NCBI GenBank assembly: GCA_033283175.1
Contig: JAWMQM010000001.1
Location: 1,674,001-1,738,000, forward strand
Reading direction: 5' to 3'
Length of the DNA: 64,000 nt
DNA from: Pseudomaricurvus sp033283175
Lineage (GTDB): Bacteria; Pseudomonadota; Gammaproteobacteria; Pseudomonadales; Cellvibrionaceae
The notes under the pieces are model-generated. The model made no database searches. It saw only the letters and a program-made list of their open reading frames with translations, and was not told the DNA's origin. Shown in pieces: positions 24,964-34,421 of this stretch. Position numbers and translations under genes: made by a program. Numbering within the stretch: position 1 is the stretch's first letter; every line of letters begins with the position of its first letter.

Positions 24964-26076
24964 ATGACTGCCGATGCAGCGAAACAAAAACTGGTGTTGT
25001 TGGTGTCCGGGGTGGTCCTGCTGTTGGGGGCTTTGGGCGCGCACTGGTTTTTCGTCAGCCGTCACCTGCAGTCGACCGACAATGCCTACGTGGAAGCGGA
25101 TATGGCCGTGCTGGCCCCGATAGTTACCGGCTATGTGGCGGAAGTCCTGGTGCAGGACAATCAGCCGGTGGTGGCAGGCCAGCCTTTGCTGAAGATTGAG
25201 GATTCCGATTATCGGGCGCGGGTCGCCTACGCTGAAGCGGCGTTGGGGGCACAGGTGGCGGCGCTGCAGACCCTGCAAAGTGAGATTCGGCTGCAGCAGT
25301 CTGTGATTCGACAGGCACAGGCAGAACTGACCAGCGCCAGGGCTGAGCAGCAGCGGGCCAACAGTGACCGGGTTCGTTTTACCGAGCTGGGGCGCAGCGG
25401 TGCGGCCAGTCGTCAGCAGCAGGATGACGCTGTGGCCAAGGCGGTGCAGGCGGATGCGGCGCTGGTGGCGGCAGAGGCCCGGTTGGCGGCGGAGCAGGGC
25501 CGCCTGGCCGTGTTCCGGGCCCGGCGGCTGGAATTGCAGTCGGCGCTGGCGGAGGCGCAAGCCTCCCGCCAACTGGCGCAGATTGACCTGGAGAATACCG
25601 TGTTGCGCGCGCCGGTCGCCGGGGTGCTGGGCAACAAACGGGTACAGGTGGGGCAGCTTCTGCAGCCGGGGGTGCAGGTGATGACCGTTGTCCCTCTGGC
25701 GGAGGTCTATGTGACTGCCAACTTCAAGGAGACCCAGGTCTCCTCCATAGAGCGCGGGCAGCGGGTAACGCTGGAGGTGGACGCGTTGGCAGGAGAGCCG
25801 CTGCAGGGTTATATCGACAGCTTTTCGCCGGCCGCCGGTTCTCGCTTCAGCCTGCTGCCGCCGGAAAATGCCACCGGTAACTTTACCAAAATCGTGCAAC
25901 GTATCCCGGTCCGTATCCGGGTGCAGAACCTGGCGGCGCAGGAGGGAAGGCTGCGTCCCGGCATGTCCGTGGTGGCCAAAGTGGATACCCGCAGTGGCAG
26001 CGATCGGCTGGTGGTGGCTGAGCCGGCGGAGCTCTCCAGTCCCGCCGCCCCGGCCCAGGCGCGCCTCGGCTTTTGA
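24964..26076 (+). CDS. EmrA-type membrane fusion protein (HlyD family)
   Basis: A 370-residue periplasmic adaptor of a tripartite efflux pump. It has one N-terminal anchor (residues ~8–29), then STDNAYVEADMAVLAPIVTG, the signature of EmrA-like proteins, a biotinyl-lipoyl domain, and an alpha-helical hairpin (~90–190, rich in Ala/Gln/Glu). The closing lipoyl half is LRAPVAGVLGNKRVQVGQ. The RBS CGGAGG (24951–24956) supports ATG 24964. The gene is followed by its MFS partner after 8 bases. A TolC-like outer-membrane channel is not in the window and must come from elsewhere. Confidence 0.9.
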   Translation: MTADAAKQKLVLLVSGVVLLLGALGAHWFFVSRHLQSTDNAYVEADMAVLAPIVTGYVAEVLVQDNQPVVAGQPLLKIEDSDYRARVAYAEAALGAQVAALQTLQSEIRLQQSVIRQAQAELTSARAEQQRANSDRVRFTELGRSGAASRQQQDDAVAKAVQADAALVAAEARLAAEQGRLAVFRARRLELQSALAEAQASRQLAQIDLENTVLRAPVAGVLGNKRVQVGQLLQPGVQVMTVVPLAEVYVTANFKETQVSSIERGQRVTLEVDALAGEPLQGYIDSFSPAAGSRFSLLPPENATGNFTKIVQRIPVRIRVQNLAAQEGRLRPGMSVVAKVDTRSGSDRLVVAEPAELSSPAAPAQARLGF

Positions 26077-26084
26077 GGTGAGGT

Positions 26085-27647
26085 GTGGCTGAGGCGGTAC
26101 TTGGGCAGGCTCCGGCAGCAGCGGTGCCGCGACGCCTGCTGATTGGCTGGGTGGCGATGGTGGTGGGGATGTTTCTCGCCATTCTCGACATCCAGATTGT
26201 GGCCAGTTCACTGTCGGATATCCAGGCTGGCCTCGCGGCCAGCCCTGATGAGATCAGCTGGATACAGACCGCCTACCTGATCGCCGAAGTCATCATGATT
26301 CCCCTGTCCGGTTACCTGGCCCGTATGTGGGGCAGCCGGCGCCTGTTTGTGATTTCCGCCATAGGATTTACCGCGGCGAGTTTTGCCTGTGCCTTTGCCT
26401 GGTCGCTGCAATCCCTGATCGTAATGCGGGTGCTGCAGGGATTCATTGGCGGCGGCATGATTCCCTGCGTTTTCAGTTCCATCTACATGATCTTTCCCCG
26501 GCAGCGGCAGGCCACCGCCAACGTGGTGGTGGGGATGATTGTGACCTGTGCGCCGGCCATTGGCCCCACCCTGGGCGGTTTTATTACGGATACCTTCTCG
26601 TGGCACTGGCTGTTTCTGATCAACGTGGTGCCGGGCTTCGTGATTATCATGCTGGTGTCGGCGATGCCGGACTTTGACCAGGCAGACTCCTCGCTGATCC
26701 GGCAGATAGATCTGCCGGGGCTGGTGCTGATGGCGCTGTTCCTCGGTGGTCTGGAGTTCGTGCTGGATGAGGGGCCGCGGGATGACTGGTTTGATGAGCC
26801 GGTTATCACCTTCTGGGTCCTGGTCTGCTCCATCTCGGGGCTGCTGTTTTTCTGGCGCTGCCTGACCTATCGTCAACCTCTGATTGACCTGCGCATCTTC
26901 GCCAACCGCAATTTCTTCCTGGGCTGCCTGGTAGCAGCGGTGATGGGCATGGGGCTGTTTGGGGGCGTTTATGTGACCCCCCTCTACCTGGCCCGGGTGC
27001 AGCACTTTAATGCCCTGCAGATCGGTACCGTCATGAGTATCGGTGGCATCGCCATGTTCCTGGCCGCGCCTCTGGCGGGGCGGTTGGCAGCGGCCTTTGG
27101 TGCCCGTGTGGTGTTGGCTGGCGGCATACTACTGGCGTCCTGCGGTTTTTTCGGTGCCAGCCTGTTGAGTTCGGAGGCGGCGGGCGATCAGCTCTTCTGG
27201 CCGCTGGCTATCCGCGGCATGGGGCTGGTGTCCATGATTATCACCCTCAACACCATCGCCCTGGGGACCCTGCCATTGCAGCAGATGAGTAATGCCAGCG
27301 GCCTCTACAACCTGTCGCGCAATATGGGGGGCGCCATGGGGCTGGCGGCGATCAATACCCTGCTGGACCAGCGCTTTAACCTGCATATGGCGCGCCTCAG
27401 CGACTGGATCAATCCGGTGCGGCCGGAGTTTCAGGAGTTTGTCCGACAGGCGGGCCTCTACCTCGACAGTGCTGGTCTGGGGTCTGATCAGCGGGTGCTG
27501 GCGTTGGCTCAGCAGCTGGCCAGTCGCGAGGCGCTGATGATGACTTTCAATGACATTCAGCTGTTGATGGGGGGCGCGCTGGTGTTGTCGTTACTGCTGC
27601 TGCCCCTTATGAGTCCGCCGCGACAGGCGCCAGCGGCGGCTCACTAG
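26085..27647 (+). CDS. EmrB/QacA-type MFS drug:H+ antiporter (DHA2)
   Basis: A 520-residue, 14-helix major-facilitator transporter of the DHA2 group. Motif A-like segments and ILDIQIVASSLSDIQAGL in helix 1, GFITDTFSWHWLFLINVVPG in helix 5 (motif C region), and SNASGLYNLSRNMGGAMG later are diagnostic of EmrB. It pairs with the upstream EmrA-type adaptor to export hydrophobic toxicants across both membranes. GTG 26085 is the start, preceded by GAGGTGAGGT. Substrate cannot be stated. Confidence 0.92.
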   Translation: MAEAVLGQAPAAAVPRRLLIGWVAMVVGMFLAILDIQIVASSLSDIQAGLAASPDEISWIQTAYLIAEVIMIPLSGYLARMWGSRRLFVISAIGFTAASFACAFAWSLQSLIVMRVLQGFIGGGMIPCVFSSIYMIFPRQRQATANVVVGMIVTCAPAIGPTLGGFITDTFSWHWLFLINVVPGFVIIMLVSAMPDFDQADSSLIRQIDLPGLVLMALFLGGLEFVLDEGPRDDWFDEPVITFWVLVCSISGLLFFWRCLTYRQPLIDLRIFANRNFFLGCLVAAVMGMGLFGGVYVTPLYLARVQHFNALQIGTVMSIGGIAMFLAAPLAGRLAAAFGARVVLAGGILLASCGFFGASLLSSEAAGDQLFWPLAIRGMGLVSMIITLNTIALGTLPLQQMSNASGLYNLSRNMGGAMGLAAINTLLDQRFNLHMARLSDWINPVRPEFQEFVRQAGLYLDSAGLGSDQRVLALAQQLASREALMMTFNDIQLLMGGALVLSLLLLPLMSPPRQAPAAAH

Positions 27648-27679
27648 GGCTCAGGTATGGGGCCATGCCCCGGTCTGGT

Positions 27680-27691
27680 CTACTAAAGTAG
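27680..27691. promoter_or_regulatory. Palindrome upstream of acs
   Basis: The perfect 12-bp palindrome CTACTAAAGTAG lies 73 bases before the acs start codon, with a -10-like TATAAC at 27736–27741. It is a candidate binding site for an acetate-responsive regulator; the identity of that regulator is inferred only. Confidence 0.4.
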
Positions 27692-27763
27692 GGTTCTGCT
27701 TTCGGCCTCCTCTGGTTTAAGATTTCCCTAATAGTTATAACAGTTTAAAAATAGGGAGTTACC

Positions 27764-29701
27764 ATGTCAGAGGTTCACGTCTATCCGGTGGCGCGCGAAG
27801 TCGCAAATAACGCCTGGATTGATCACCACACTTACGAGCTGATGTATCGCCAGTCGGTTGAAGACCCTGACGCTTTCTGGGCCGAGGAGGCCAACAAGTT
27901 TCTTACCTGGAGCAAGCCTTTTACCCAGGTGCAGGAATTTGATTTTCACAAGGGCACTGCCAGCTGGTTTGGCGATGGTGAACTCAATGTCAGCGTCAAC
28001 TGTATCGATCGTCACCTGCCGCAGCGTCACGACCAGACCGCCATCATCTGGGAGGGCGACGACCCTCACAATGACAAGAAGGTGACCTACCAGCAGCTGC
28101 ACGACGAAGTGTGCAAGCTGGCCAATGTCCTGCGCGACCGTGGCGTAAAGAAGGGCGACCGCGTCTGCATCTATATGCCGATGATTCTGGAAGCGGCCTA
28201 CGCCATGCTTGCCTGTGCCCGTATCGGTGCCGTGCACTCCGTCGTGTTTGGTGGTTTCTCTCCCGATGCCCTGCAGGGCCGTATCCTCGACTCCGACTGC
28301 CGCGTGCTGATCACCGCCGATGAGGGTGTGCGTGGCGGTAAGGCGGTACCCCTGAAGGCCAACGCTGACCGTGCTCTGGAGGCGTGCCCGGATGTACACA
28401 CCTGTCTGGTGGTAAAACGCACCGGTGGGGAAGTGAACTGGCAGGATGGTCGTGACGTCTGGTATCACCAGGCTACTGCCAGTGTGCCGGCCCAGTGCGC
28501 GCCCGAGCCAATGGCGGCGGAGGACCCGCTGTTTATCCTCTACACCTCCGGTTCCACCGGCAAGCCCAAGGGCGTATTGCACACCACTGCCGGCTATTTG
28601 CTGCAGGCGGCCATGACCCACAAGTACACCTTCGACTACAAAGAGGGTGAGGTCTACTGGTGTACCGCCGATGTGGGTTGGGTGACCGGCCACAGCTACA
28701 TCGTCTATGGCCCGCTGAACAACGGCGCCATCACCCTGATGTTCGAGGGCGTGCCCACTTACCCGGATGCCTCACGCTGCTGGCAGATTGTGGACAAGCA
28801 CAAGGTCAATATTTTCTACACCGCTCCCACCGCCATCCGCGCGCTGATGGGTGCCGGCGACCATTACGTGGCCAACTCAACCCGCGATTCCCTGCGCCTG
28901 CTGGGCACTGTGGGTGAGCCCATCAACCCGGAAGCCTGGGAGTGGTACCACCGCGTCGTGGGTGAGAGCCGCTGCCCCATCGTCGACACCTGGTGGCAGA
29001 CCGAAACCGGCGCTCATATGCTGACGCCCCTGCCCGGTGCCACGGCGCTCAAGCCTGGCTCGGCGACCCTGCCGTTCTTCGGTGTACAGCCGGTGCTGCT
29101 GGACGGAGAAGGCAAGGAGATTGAAGGTCCCGGTGAGGGCAGCCTGGCCATCAAGGCCTCCTGGCCGAGCCAGATCCGCAGTGTTTACGGTGATCACCAG
29201 CGCTGTGTGGAAACCTATTTCAGCACCTACCCAGGCTATTACTTTACCGGTGACGGCGCCCGTCGCGATGAGGACGGCTACTACTGGATTACCGGTCGCG
29301 TGGATGACGTACTCAACGTTTCCGGTCACCGCATGGGTACGGCCGAGGTCGAGAGTGCCCTGGTATTGCACCACGATATTGCAGAGGCGGCCGTGGTCGG
29401 CGCCCCTCACGATATCAAGGGGCAGGGCATCTACTGCTATGTCACGCCAATGGCCGGTGTCACGCCAACCGATGAGTTGAAAAAGGCGCTGGTAAACCTG
29501 TGTGTGCAGGAGATCGGCCCTATTGCCAAGCCGGACTGGATCCAGTGGGCCCCGGGCCTGCCGAAGACCCGCTCCGGCAAGATCATGCGCCGTATCCTGC
29601 GCAAGATTGCCGCCAACGAACTGGACAGTCTGGGGGATACCTCAACCCTGGCCGATCCATCGGTGGTGGAGCAGCTGATTGAAAATCGTCTGAATCGTTA
29701 A
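27764..29701 (+). CDS. acs: Acetyl-CoA synthetase
   Basis: Activates acetate to acetyl-CoA through an acetyl-adenylate, allowing growth on acetate. The 645-residue length matches bacterial Acs. The adenylation motif YTSGSTGKPKG is at residues ~260–270; WWQTETGAHM and the hinge region GRVDDVLNVSGHRMGTAEVE follow. The C-terminal PKTRSGK carries the regulatory lysine (residue 606), normally acetylated to shut the enzyme off. It has a clear ribosome site (AGGGAG) and its own terminator. Confidence 0.97.
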   Translation: MSEVHVYPVAREVANNAWIDHHTYELMYRQSVEDPDAFWAEEANKFLTWSKPFTQVQEFDFHKGTASWFGDGELNVSVNCIDRHLPQRHDQTAIIWEGDDPHNDKKVTYQQLHDEVCKLANVLRDRGVKKGDRVCIYMPMILEAAYAMLACARIGAVHSVVFGGFSPDALQGRILDSDCRVLITADEGVRGGKAVPLKANADRALEACPDVHTCLVVKRTGGEVNWQDGRDVWYHQATASVPAQCAPEPMAAEDPLFILYTSGSTGKPKGVLHTTAGYLLQAAMTHKYTFDYKEGEVYWCTADVGWVTGHSYIVYGPLNNGAITLMFEGVPTYPDASRCWQIVDKHKVNIFYTAPTAIRALMGAGDHYVANSTRDSLRLLGTVGEPINPEAWEWYHRVVGESRCPIVDTWWQTETGAHMLTPLPGATALKPGSATLPFFGVQPVLLDGEGKEIEGPGEGSLAIKASWPSQIRSVYGDHQRCVETYFSTYPGYYFTGDGARRDEDGYYWITGRVDDVLNVSGHRMGTAEVESALVLHHDIAEAAVVGAPHDIKGQGIYCYVTPMAGVTPTDELKKALVNLCVQEIGPIAKPDWIQWAPGLPKTRSGKIMRRILRKIAANELDSLGDTSTLADPSVVEQLIENRLNR

Positions 29702-29721
29702 CAGTAAGTACGAGCGATTGC

Positions 29722-29747
29722 GGGGGTACGACAGTACCCCCTTTTTT
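29722..29747 (+). terminator. Intrinsic terminator of acs
   Basis: GGGGGTAC (29722–29729), loop GACA and GTACCCCC (29734–29741) are followed by six T. Confidence 0.92.
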
Positions 29748-29795
29748 ATTGGGGAAAAATTGCTGAAAATGTTTTGTTAAGGTTGCAGGAACTGC

Positions 29796-29823
29796 TTGAC
29801 GGCGAAGTTGGATGCTTTATAAG
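29796..29823 (+). promoter_or_regulatory. Promoter of the cold-shock gene
   Basis: TTGACG (29796–29801) and TATAAG (29818–29823) have a 16-base spacer. Transcription from about 29830 would give a leader of ~170 bases, similar to the ~160-base leader of E. coli cspA. Confidence 0.7.
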
Positions 29824-29872
29824 CTAAACCTCGCTTGAAAGTGCGCCTTAATATTTATGCACATTTCGAAGT

Positions 29873-29908
29873 ACCTCTGGCACCACTTCTGGAAAGACCT
29901 CTGGCACC
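29873..29908 (+). repeat. Direct repeat in the cold-shock leader
   Basis: ACCTCTGGCACC occurs at 29873–29884 and again at 29897–29908. The two copies lie inside the predicted 5' untranslated region, where they could take part in alternative RNA folds. Confidence 0.5.
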
Positions 29909-29998
29909 TCGTCCTGTTTTCATAAGTAGCTAGCAACACACTTCAGCACCACTGCTCACTGCGAGCGCATACACACTTTTGAAGATAGGAAATGATCC

Positions 29999-30205
29999 AT
30001 GTCTAAAGTCACCGGTACCGTTAAGTGGTTTAACGACTCCAAAGGTTTTGGTTTCATCGAGCAGGAAAATGGTCCTGATGTATTCGCGCACTTCAGCGCT
30101 ATCCAGGGCGCTGGCTTCCGCACTTTGGCCGAAGGCCAGAAAGTGGAATTCAAAGTGACCCAGGGTCAGAAAGGTCCTCAGGCTGAAGAGATCGTTCCTC
30201 TGTAA
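29999..30205 (+). CDS. Cold-shock domain protein (CspA family)
   Basis: A 68-residue single-domain RNA chaperone. RNP1 is KGFGFIEQ (residues ~15–22) and RNP2 is VFAHFSAI (~28–35), with the start SKVTGTVKWFNDSKGF typical of CspA/CspD proteins. Such proteins melt RNA secondary structure at low temperature or in stationary phase. The long leader suggests post-transcriptional control. It is monocistronic between its own promoter and terminator. Confidence 0.95.
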   Translation: MSKVTGTVKWFNDSKGFGFIEQENGPDVFAHFSAIQGAGFRTLAEGQKVEFKVTQGQKGPQAEEIVPL

Positions 30206-30261
30206 GCCAAGCGAGAGACCGCCGCAGGCGCTGGCAGCTGTCGGTGTCGCGGTACTCCGGA

Positions 30262-30307
30262 AACCCGGCCGCCACGGTTCAGATCGTGTGCTGACCGGGT
30301 TTTTTTA
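30262..30307 (+). terminator. Terminator of the cold-shock gene
   Basis: AACCCGG (30262–30268) pairs with CCGGGTT (30295–30301) and runs into TTTTTT. The loop is large (26 bases) and may fold further. Confidence 0.75.
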
Positions 30308-30412
30308 TGCCCGCGGGCTGGCAGCCGGGCGCGCTGAGGCGTTGGCACTGCTGCGGGAATGCAAGTAAACTCAGTTCCAATCCAATGTCTGACCGGAGAA
30401 TCTGAGGGGTTC

Positions 30413-30721
30413 ATGAGCAACGTTTTTCTTCTACAGAACCAGTACCAGCAACTGCTCAGCAAACAGGGCGAGTGGGTGGATGGGCGGGAGGCGTCGACGC
30501 TCTTTCGCACTGCACACCGCGACGAAGCTCTCAATCAGATGATTGAAACCAATGCCCGTGACTACACGCTGCGCATGAAGATCCTTGAGTGTCCGCTGAA
30601 TGATCGCGGCCTGCCGTTGCTGCAGGATGAGGACCTGCCGCCGCTGGCGGTTGCCAAAGCTGTTGGCGACGACGGCGAAGACCTGCAGGCGCAGCCCGAA
30701 CTGGCGGCGGAAAATTCCTGA
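30413..30721 (+). CDS. Hypothetical protein upstream of gshA
   Basis: A 102-residue soluble protein starting MSNVFLLQNQYQQLLSKQ. It is predicted mostly helical, with an acidic C-terminal tail after LPLLQDEDLPPLAVAKAVG. GAGGGG (30404–30409) is a fair ribosome site for ATG 30413; the in-frame ATG at 30359 has none. I recognise no domain. Codon use matches neighbouring genes, which supports a real gene. Confidence 0.7.
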   Translation: MSNVFLLQNQYQQLLSKQGEWVDGREASTLFRTAHRDEALNQMIETNARDYTLRMKILECPLNDRGLPLLQDEDLPPLAVAKAVGDDGEDLQAQPELAAENS

Positions 30722-30842
30722 GCGGTTATAATCCATCATCATCGACGTTGGTGCGCTGACCTGAGGCGGGCAGCCACACTGCCAGCGTTTTCCCATCTGT
30801 ACTCACACACCGTTATGCCGGTGTGCGCTTGAGGATCACAGC

Positions 30843-32429
30843 TTGTCACTGCTAACCCAACGTCTTGCCGTACTCAATGATACTGCACATGCCTCCCTGA
30901 CCCGGGTCTACAAAGGTCTGGAGAAAGAGAGCTTGCGCGTCAATGGCGAGGGCACACTGGCGCAGACGCCACACCCTGCTGCGCTGGGGTCGGCCATGAC
31001 CCATCCGGGTATTACCACCGACTACAGCGAAGCCTTGCTGGAATTTATTACCCCGCCCGGTGACAGCACCGATGGCCTGCTGAAAGAGTTGGACGATATT
31101 CAGCGCTACACTTATCAGATGCTGGAGAACGAATACCTGTGGGTGGCGAGTATGCCCTGCATGCTCGCCGGTGACGAGCGGATCCCGGTGGGGCGTTACG
31201 GCACTTCCAACCCGGCGCGGATGAAGACCATCTATCGGCTGGGGCTGGGGGAGCGCTACGGGCGCGCCATGCAGACCATTGCCGGCATTCACTATAACTT
31301 CTCCCTCAACGACGAGTTCTGGCACTTCTGGCACGGGCGCGAGGGCAATGGTGACAGCCTGCAGCGTTACAAGAACCGGCGTTACTTTGACCTGATCCGC
31401 AACTTCCGTCGCACCTTCTGGCTGCTGCTCTATCTGTTCGGTGCGTCACCGGCGGTGTGCAGCAGCTTTGTGCGTGGTCGCGATCACAACCTGGTGCCCC
31501 TTGGCAGTGATACCCACAGCCTGCACCTGCCCTACGCCACCTCCCTGCGCATGGGTGACCTAGGTTACCAGAGCAGTGCGCAAAATTCGCTGGTGGTGGA
31601 TTATAACCACCTGGAAACTTACCTCAGTACCTTGTGTGCGGCGATCACCCAGCCACACCCGGATTACGCGGCACGTGGACTCAAGGACGCAGAAGGCAAC
31701 TACAAGCAGCTCAACACCAGTCTGTTGCAGATCGAGAACGAGTTCTACAGCACCATCCGTCCCAAACGCACCGCCCGCTCCGGAGAGACGGCGTTGGGGG
31801 CACTTCACAACCGCGGGGTGGAGTACATCGAAGTGCGTTGCATTGACCTGAACCCCTACGAGCCGTTGGGGATCAATGCACAGCAGATCGATTTCATGGA
31901 TGTCTTCCTGCTTTACTGCCTGCTCAGTGACAGCCCCGAGACAGATTGCGTGAAATACAAGCGGGCGCAGGAAAACCAGCGTCTTATCGTTGCTCGTGGT
32001 CGGGATACTGCCATGCGCCTGCACAGCGCCGCCGGTGATCAATCCGTGCAGCAGTGGGGCAATGCCATGTTGGATGATATGTTGCGCGTTGCGCAGCTGC
32101 TCGATCGCAGCTACGACACCAGTTTGTACTCGGAAGCGGTAGAGGCACAGCGTATCAAGTTGGCTCAGCCGCAGTTGACACCATCGGCGCAGATTCTCAC
32201 CGACATGGCGGCACGGGATGAAACTTTCTTCCGTTTTGCCATGAACCAGTCATTGCGCCACGCCGACTACTATCGCCAGCGACCGCTGCTGGGTGAGGAG
32301 CTGCTGCGCATGCAGGCACTGGCCCGAGAATCTCTGGCGCAGCAGCAGGAGCTGGACTCGCGCCCGTGGGAGCCGTTCGAGGATTACCTCGCCAACTACT
32401 ACGCCCAGTACACTTGCTGTCAGGGGTAG
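30843..32429 (+). CDS. gshA: Glutamate–cysteine ligase
   Basis: First enzyme of glutathione synthesis, joining glutamate and cysteine with ATP. The 528-residue length fits the proteobacterial GshA type (E. coli 518). Conserved segments are KGLEKESLRV, TDYSEALLEFITPP, the IHYNFSLND segment and EYIEVRCIDLNPYEPLGI. The start is an unusual TTG at 30843, supported by GAGGAT upstream (30832–30837) and by the conserved N-terminus that begins immediately. acpH follows after 10 bases. Confidence 0.95.
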   Translation: MSLLTQRLAVLNDTAHASLTRVYKGLEKESLRVNGEGTLAQTPHPAALGSAMTHPGITTDYSEALLEFITPPGDSTDGLLKELDDIQRYTYQMLENEYLWVASMPCMLAGDERIPVGRYGTSNPARMKTIYRLGLGERYGRAMQTIAGIHYNFSLNDEFWHFWHGREGNGDSLQRYKNRRYFDLIRNFRRTFWLLLYLFGASPAVCSSFVRGRDHNLVPLGSDTHSLHLPYATSLRMGDLGYQSSAQNSLVVDYNHLETYLSTLCAAITQPHPDYAARGLKDAEGNYKQLNTSLLQIENEFYSTIRPKRTARSGETALGALHNRGVEYIEVRCIDLNPYEPLGINAQQIDFMDVFLLYCLLSDSPETDCVKYKRAQENQRLIVARGRDTAMRLHSAAGDQSVQQWGNAMLDDMLRVAQLLDRSYDTSLYSEAVEAQRIKLAQPQLTPSAQILTDMAARDETFFRFAMNQSLRHADYYRQRPLLGEELLRMQALARESLAQQQELDSRPWEPFEDYLANYYAQYTCCQG

Positions 32430-32439
32430 CGGGGCGACC

Positions 32440-33069
32440 GTGAACTACCTGGCCCACATCTGGCTGTCCGGTCCCGACCTGCACTGGCAGCTGGGCGGCC
32501 TGCTGGGGGATTTTATCAAGGGGCCGCTGCCGGACCTCCTGCCCGACAGCGGCGGCCAGCCGTGGCCGCCAGCGGTGCGCGGTGGTGTGCGCCTGCACCG
32601 GCTGCTGGATGCCCGGGTAGAGCAACTGCCAAACTATCGCGCTTGCCTGCAGCTGTTGCCGCCGACTCAGCGGCGTATTGCCGGAGTGGCGCTGGATGTC
32701 TACTTTGATTACCTGCTGGTGCGCCACTGGTCAGCCTTTTGCGATCAACCGCTGGACCAGTTCAGCCGGCGATTCTACGACTTCAGCCTGCAGCACGCGG
32801 GGCGGCTGCCGGCTCGGGCAGAGCGTTACCTGGGGCGCGCCCGCGACAATCACCTGTTTCGCGGCTATGGTGAACTGACCACCTACCGTCAGGTGCTGGC
32901 GGCCATTGAGCAGCGCTTGCGCTTCCCGCTGGACCTGCGCGCCGCCGGTGAGGCGGTGGTGGCCCGGGGACCTGACATTGAGCATCATTTCCTGCAGCTG
33001 CTGCCGGAGTTGCGGCGCTGGGCCGATACGCGCCGCGAGGACGAAGCCATCTTGCGCAACCGTCAGTAA
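32440..33069 (+). CDS. acpH: Acyl carrier protein phosphodiesterase (DUF479)
   Basis: A 209-residue AcpH-type protein, which removes 4'-phosphopantetheine from acyl carrier protein. The start MNYLAHIWLSG (GTG 32440), the LGGLLGDFIKG segment, RGGVRLHRLLDA and VALDVYFDYLLVRHW match the family. The His/Asp residues in these blocks form the predicted HD-like metal site. It closely follows gshA, so the two are probably co-transcribed. The longer upstream frame overlaps gshA and is rejected. Confidence 0.9.
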   Translation: MNYLAHIWLSGPDLHWQLGGLLGDFIKGPLPDLLPDSGGQPWPPAVRGGVRLHRLLDARVEQLPNYRACLQLLPPTQRRIAGVALDVYFDYLLVRHWSAFCDQPLDQFSRRFYDFSLQHAGRLPARAERYLGRARDNHLFRGYGELTTYRQVLAAIEQRLRFPLDLRAAGEAVVARGPDIEHHFLQLLPELRRWADTRREDEAILRNRQ

Positions 33070-33182
33070 TTGCAGCCCAGCCGTGGTGTGAGGCCGCCAA
33101 AAGGCGGTTCACCCATGCCGCAGCTTTTCCCCTATAATGCGCGCCCTTCTTCACTACCCGTCAGACCGCCGCCGGAGGCCAC

Positions 33183-34385
33183 ATGTCATCTGCATCCCAA
33201 CTGCCCCAACTGTTGCTCAAGGCGCAGGCGGATCGTCGTCTCAAGCGCGGTCATCTGTGGATCTACTCCAACGAAGTGGATGTGGAACGGACACCGCTGA
33301 AGGACTTTACTCCCGGTCAGCAGGTGCAGGTGTGCACCCAGCAGGGCAAGCCGCTGGCCATTGCCACCCTCAACCCCGGTGGTCTTATCTGCGGCCGGGT
33401 GGTTAACCGGGATGTGTCGCATCCGCTGGACAAATCGCTGCTGGTGCATCGCATCAAGCAGGCGCTGGCGTTGCGGGAAGCCTGTTTTGACAAGCCCTTC
33501 TATCGCCTGGTCTACGGCGACAGCGATCTGCTGCCGGGTCTGGTGGTGGACCGCTTCGGCGACTACCTGGTGGTGCAGATCGCGACCTGGGGCATGGAGT
33601 TGTTGAAAGAGTCGGTGGTGGCCGCCCTGCAGCAGTGCCTGAAACCCAGCGCCATCCTGCTGCGCAATGACCACTCGGCGCGGGCGGCAGAGGGGCTGCC
33701 GGAATATGTAGAGGCCATTGGTGATGTACCGGAAGCGGTAGAGCTGGAGGAGAGCGGTGTGCGCTTCCTCGCCCCTATCGCCACTGGCCAGAAGACCGGC
33801 TGGTTCTACGATCACCGCGACAGTCGCGCCATGTTGCAGCGGCTGGCGCCGGGCAAGCGGGTGCTGGATGTTTTCTCCTACGTCGGTGGCTGGGGTGTGC
33901 AGGCGGCCGCCGCCGGTGCCAGTGAAGTGATCTGTGTCGATGCTTCCGAGCAGGCGCTGCAGTGGGTGGGGGAGAACGCGGCCCTCAATGGGGTCGATGA
34001 GCGCATGAGCGGCCTGCACGGCAAGGCGGTGGCGGTACTGAAAGACCTGATCGCCCAAAACGAGAGCTTTGATATCGTGGTGCTGGATCCGCCGGCGTTT
34101 ATCAAGCGCAAGAAGGATCAGAAGTCCGGTGAGGCGGCCTACCGTCACCTCAATGAGTTGGCCATGCGCCTGCTGGCGCGGGATGGTCTGCTGGTGTCGG
34201 CCTCCTGCAGCATGCACCTGCAGCGCGACACCCTGGTGGAGATAGTTCGCGGCGCGGCGCGCCACCTGGATCGCCACGCCCAGATCCTGCATCAGGGGGG
34301 GCAGGGGGCCGATCATCCGGTACACCCGGCCATTCCGGAAACCGACTACCTGAAAGCGGTATTTGCCCGGGTCTATTTACCCTGA
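33183..34385 (+). CDS. rlmI: RlmI-type 23S rRNA cytosine-C5 methyltransferase
   Basis: A 400-residue SAM-dependent methyltransferase matching RlmI (m5C1962 of 23S rRNA). A PUA-like domain at the N-terminus (RRLKRGHLWIYSNEV) is followed by the EEE domain (GDSDLLPGLVVDRFG) and the catalytic domain with KTGWFYDHRDSR, VLDVFSYVGGWGVQAA (SAM loop), LDPPAFIKRKK and the catalytic cysteine in SASCSMHL. Ribosome site CGGAGG (33173–33178). It ends at an intrinsic terminator. Confidence 0.92.
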   Translation: MSSASQLPQLLLKAQADRRLKRGHLWIYSNEVDVERTPLKDFTPGQQVQVCTQQGKPLAIATLNPGGLICGRVVNRDVSHPLDKSLLVHRIKQALALREACFDKPFYRLVYGDSDLLPGLVVDRFGDYLVVQIATWGMELLKESVVAALQQCLKPSAILLRNDHSARAAEGLPEYVEAIGDVPEAVELEESGVRFLAPIATGQKTGWFYDHRDSRAMLQRLAPGKRVLDVFSYVGGWGVQAAAAGASEVICVDASEQALQWVGENAALNGVDERMSGLHGKAVAVLKDLIAQNESFDIVVLDPPAFIKRKKDQKSGEAAYRHLNELAMRLLARDGLLVSASCSMHLQRDTLVEIVRGAARHLDRHAQILHQGGQGADHPVHPAIPETDYLKAVFARVYLP

Positions 34386-34421
34386 AGCCTGGCCTGAATC
34401 GCCGACGCTAACGCATTGATG

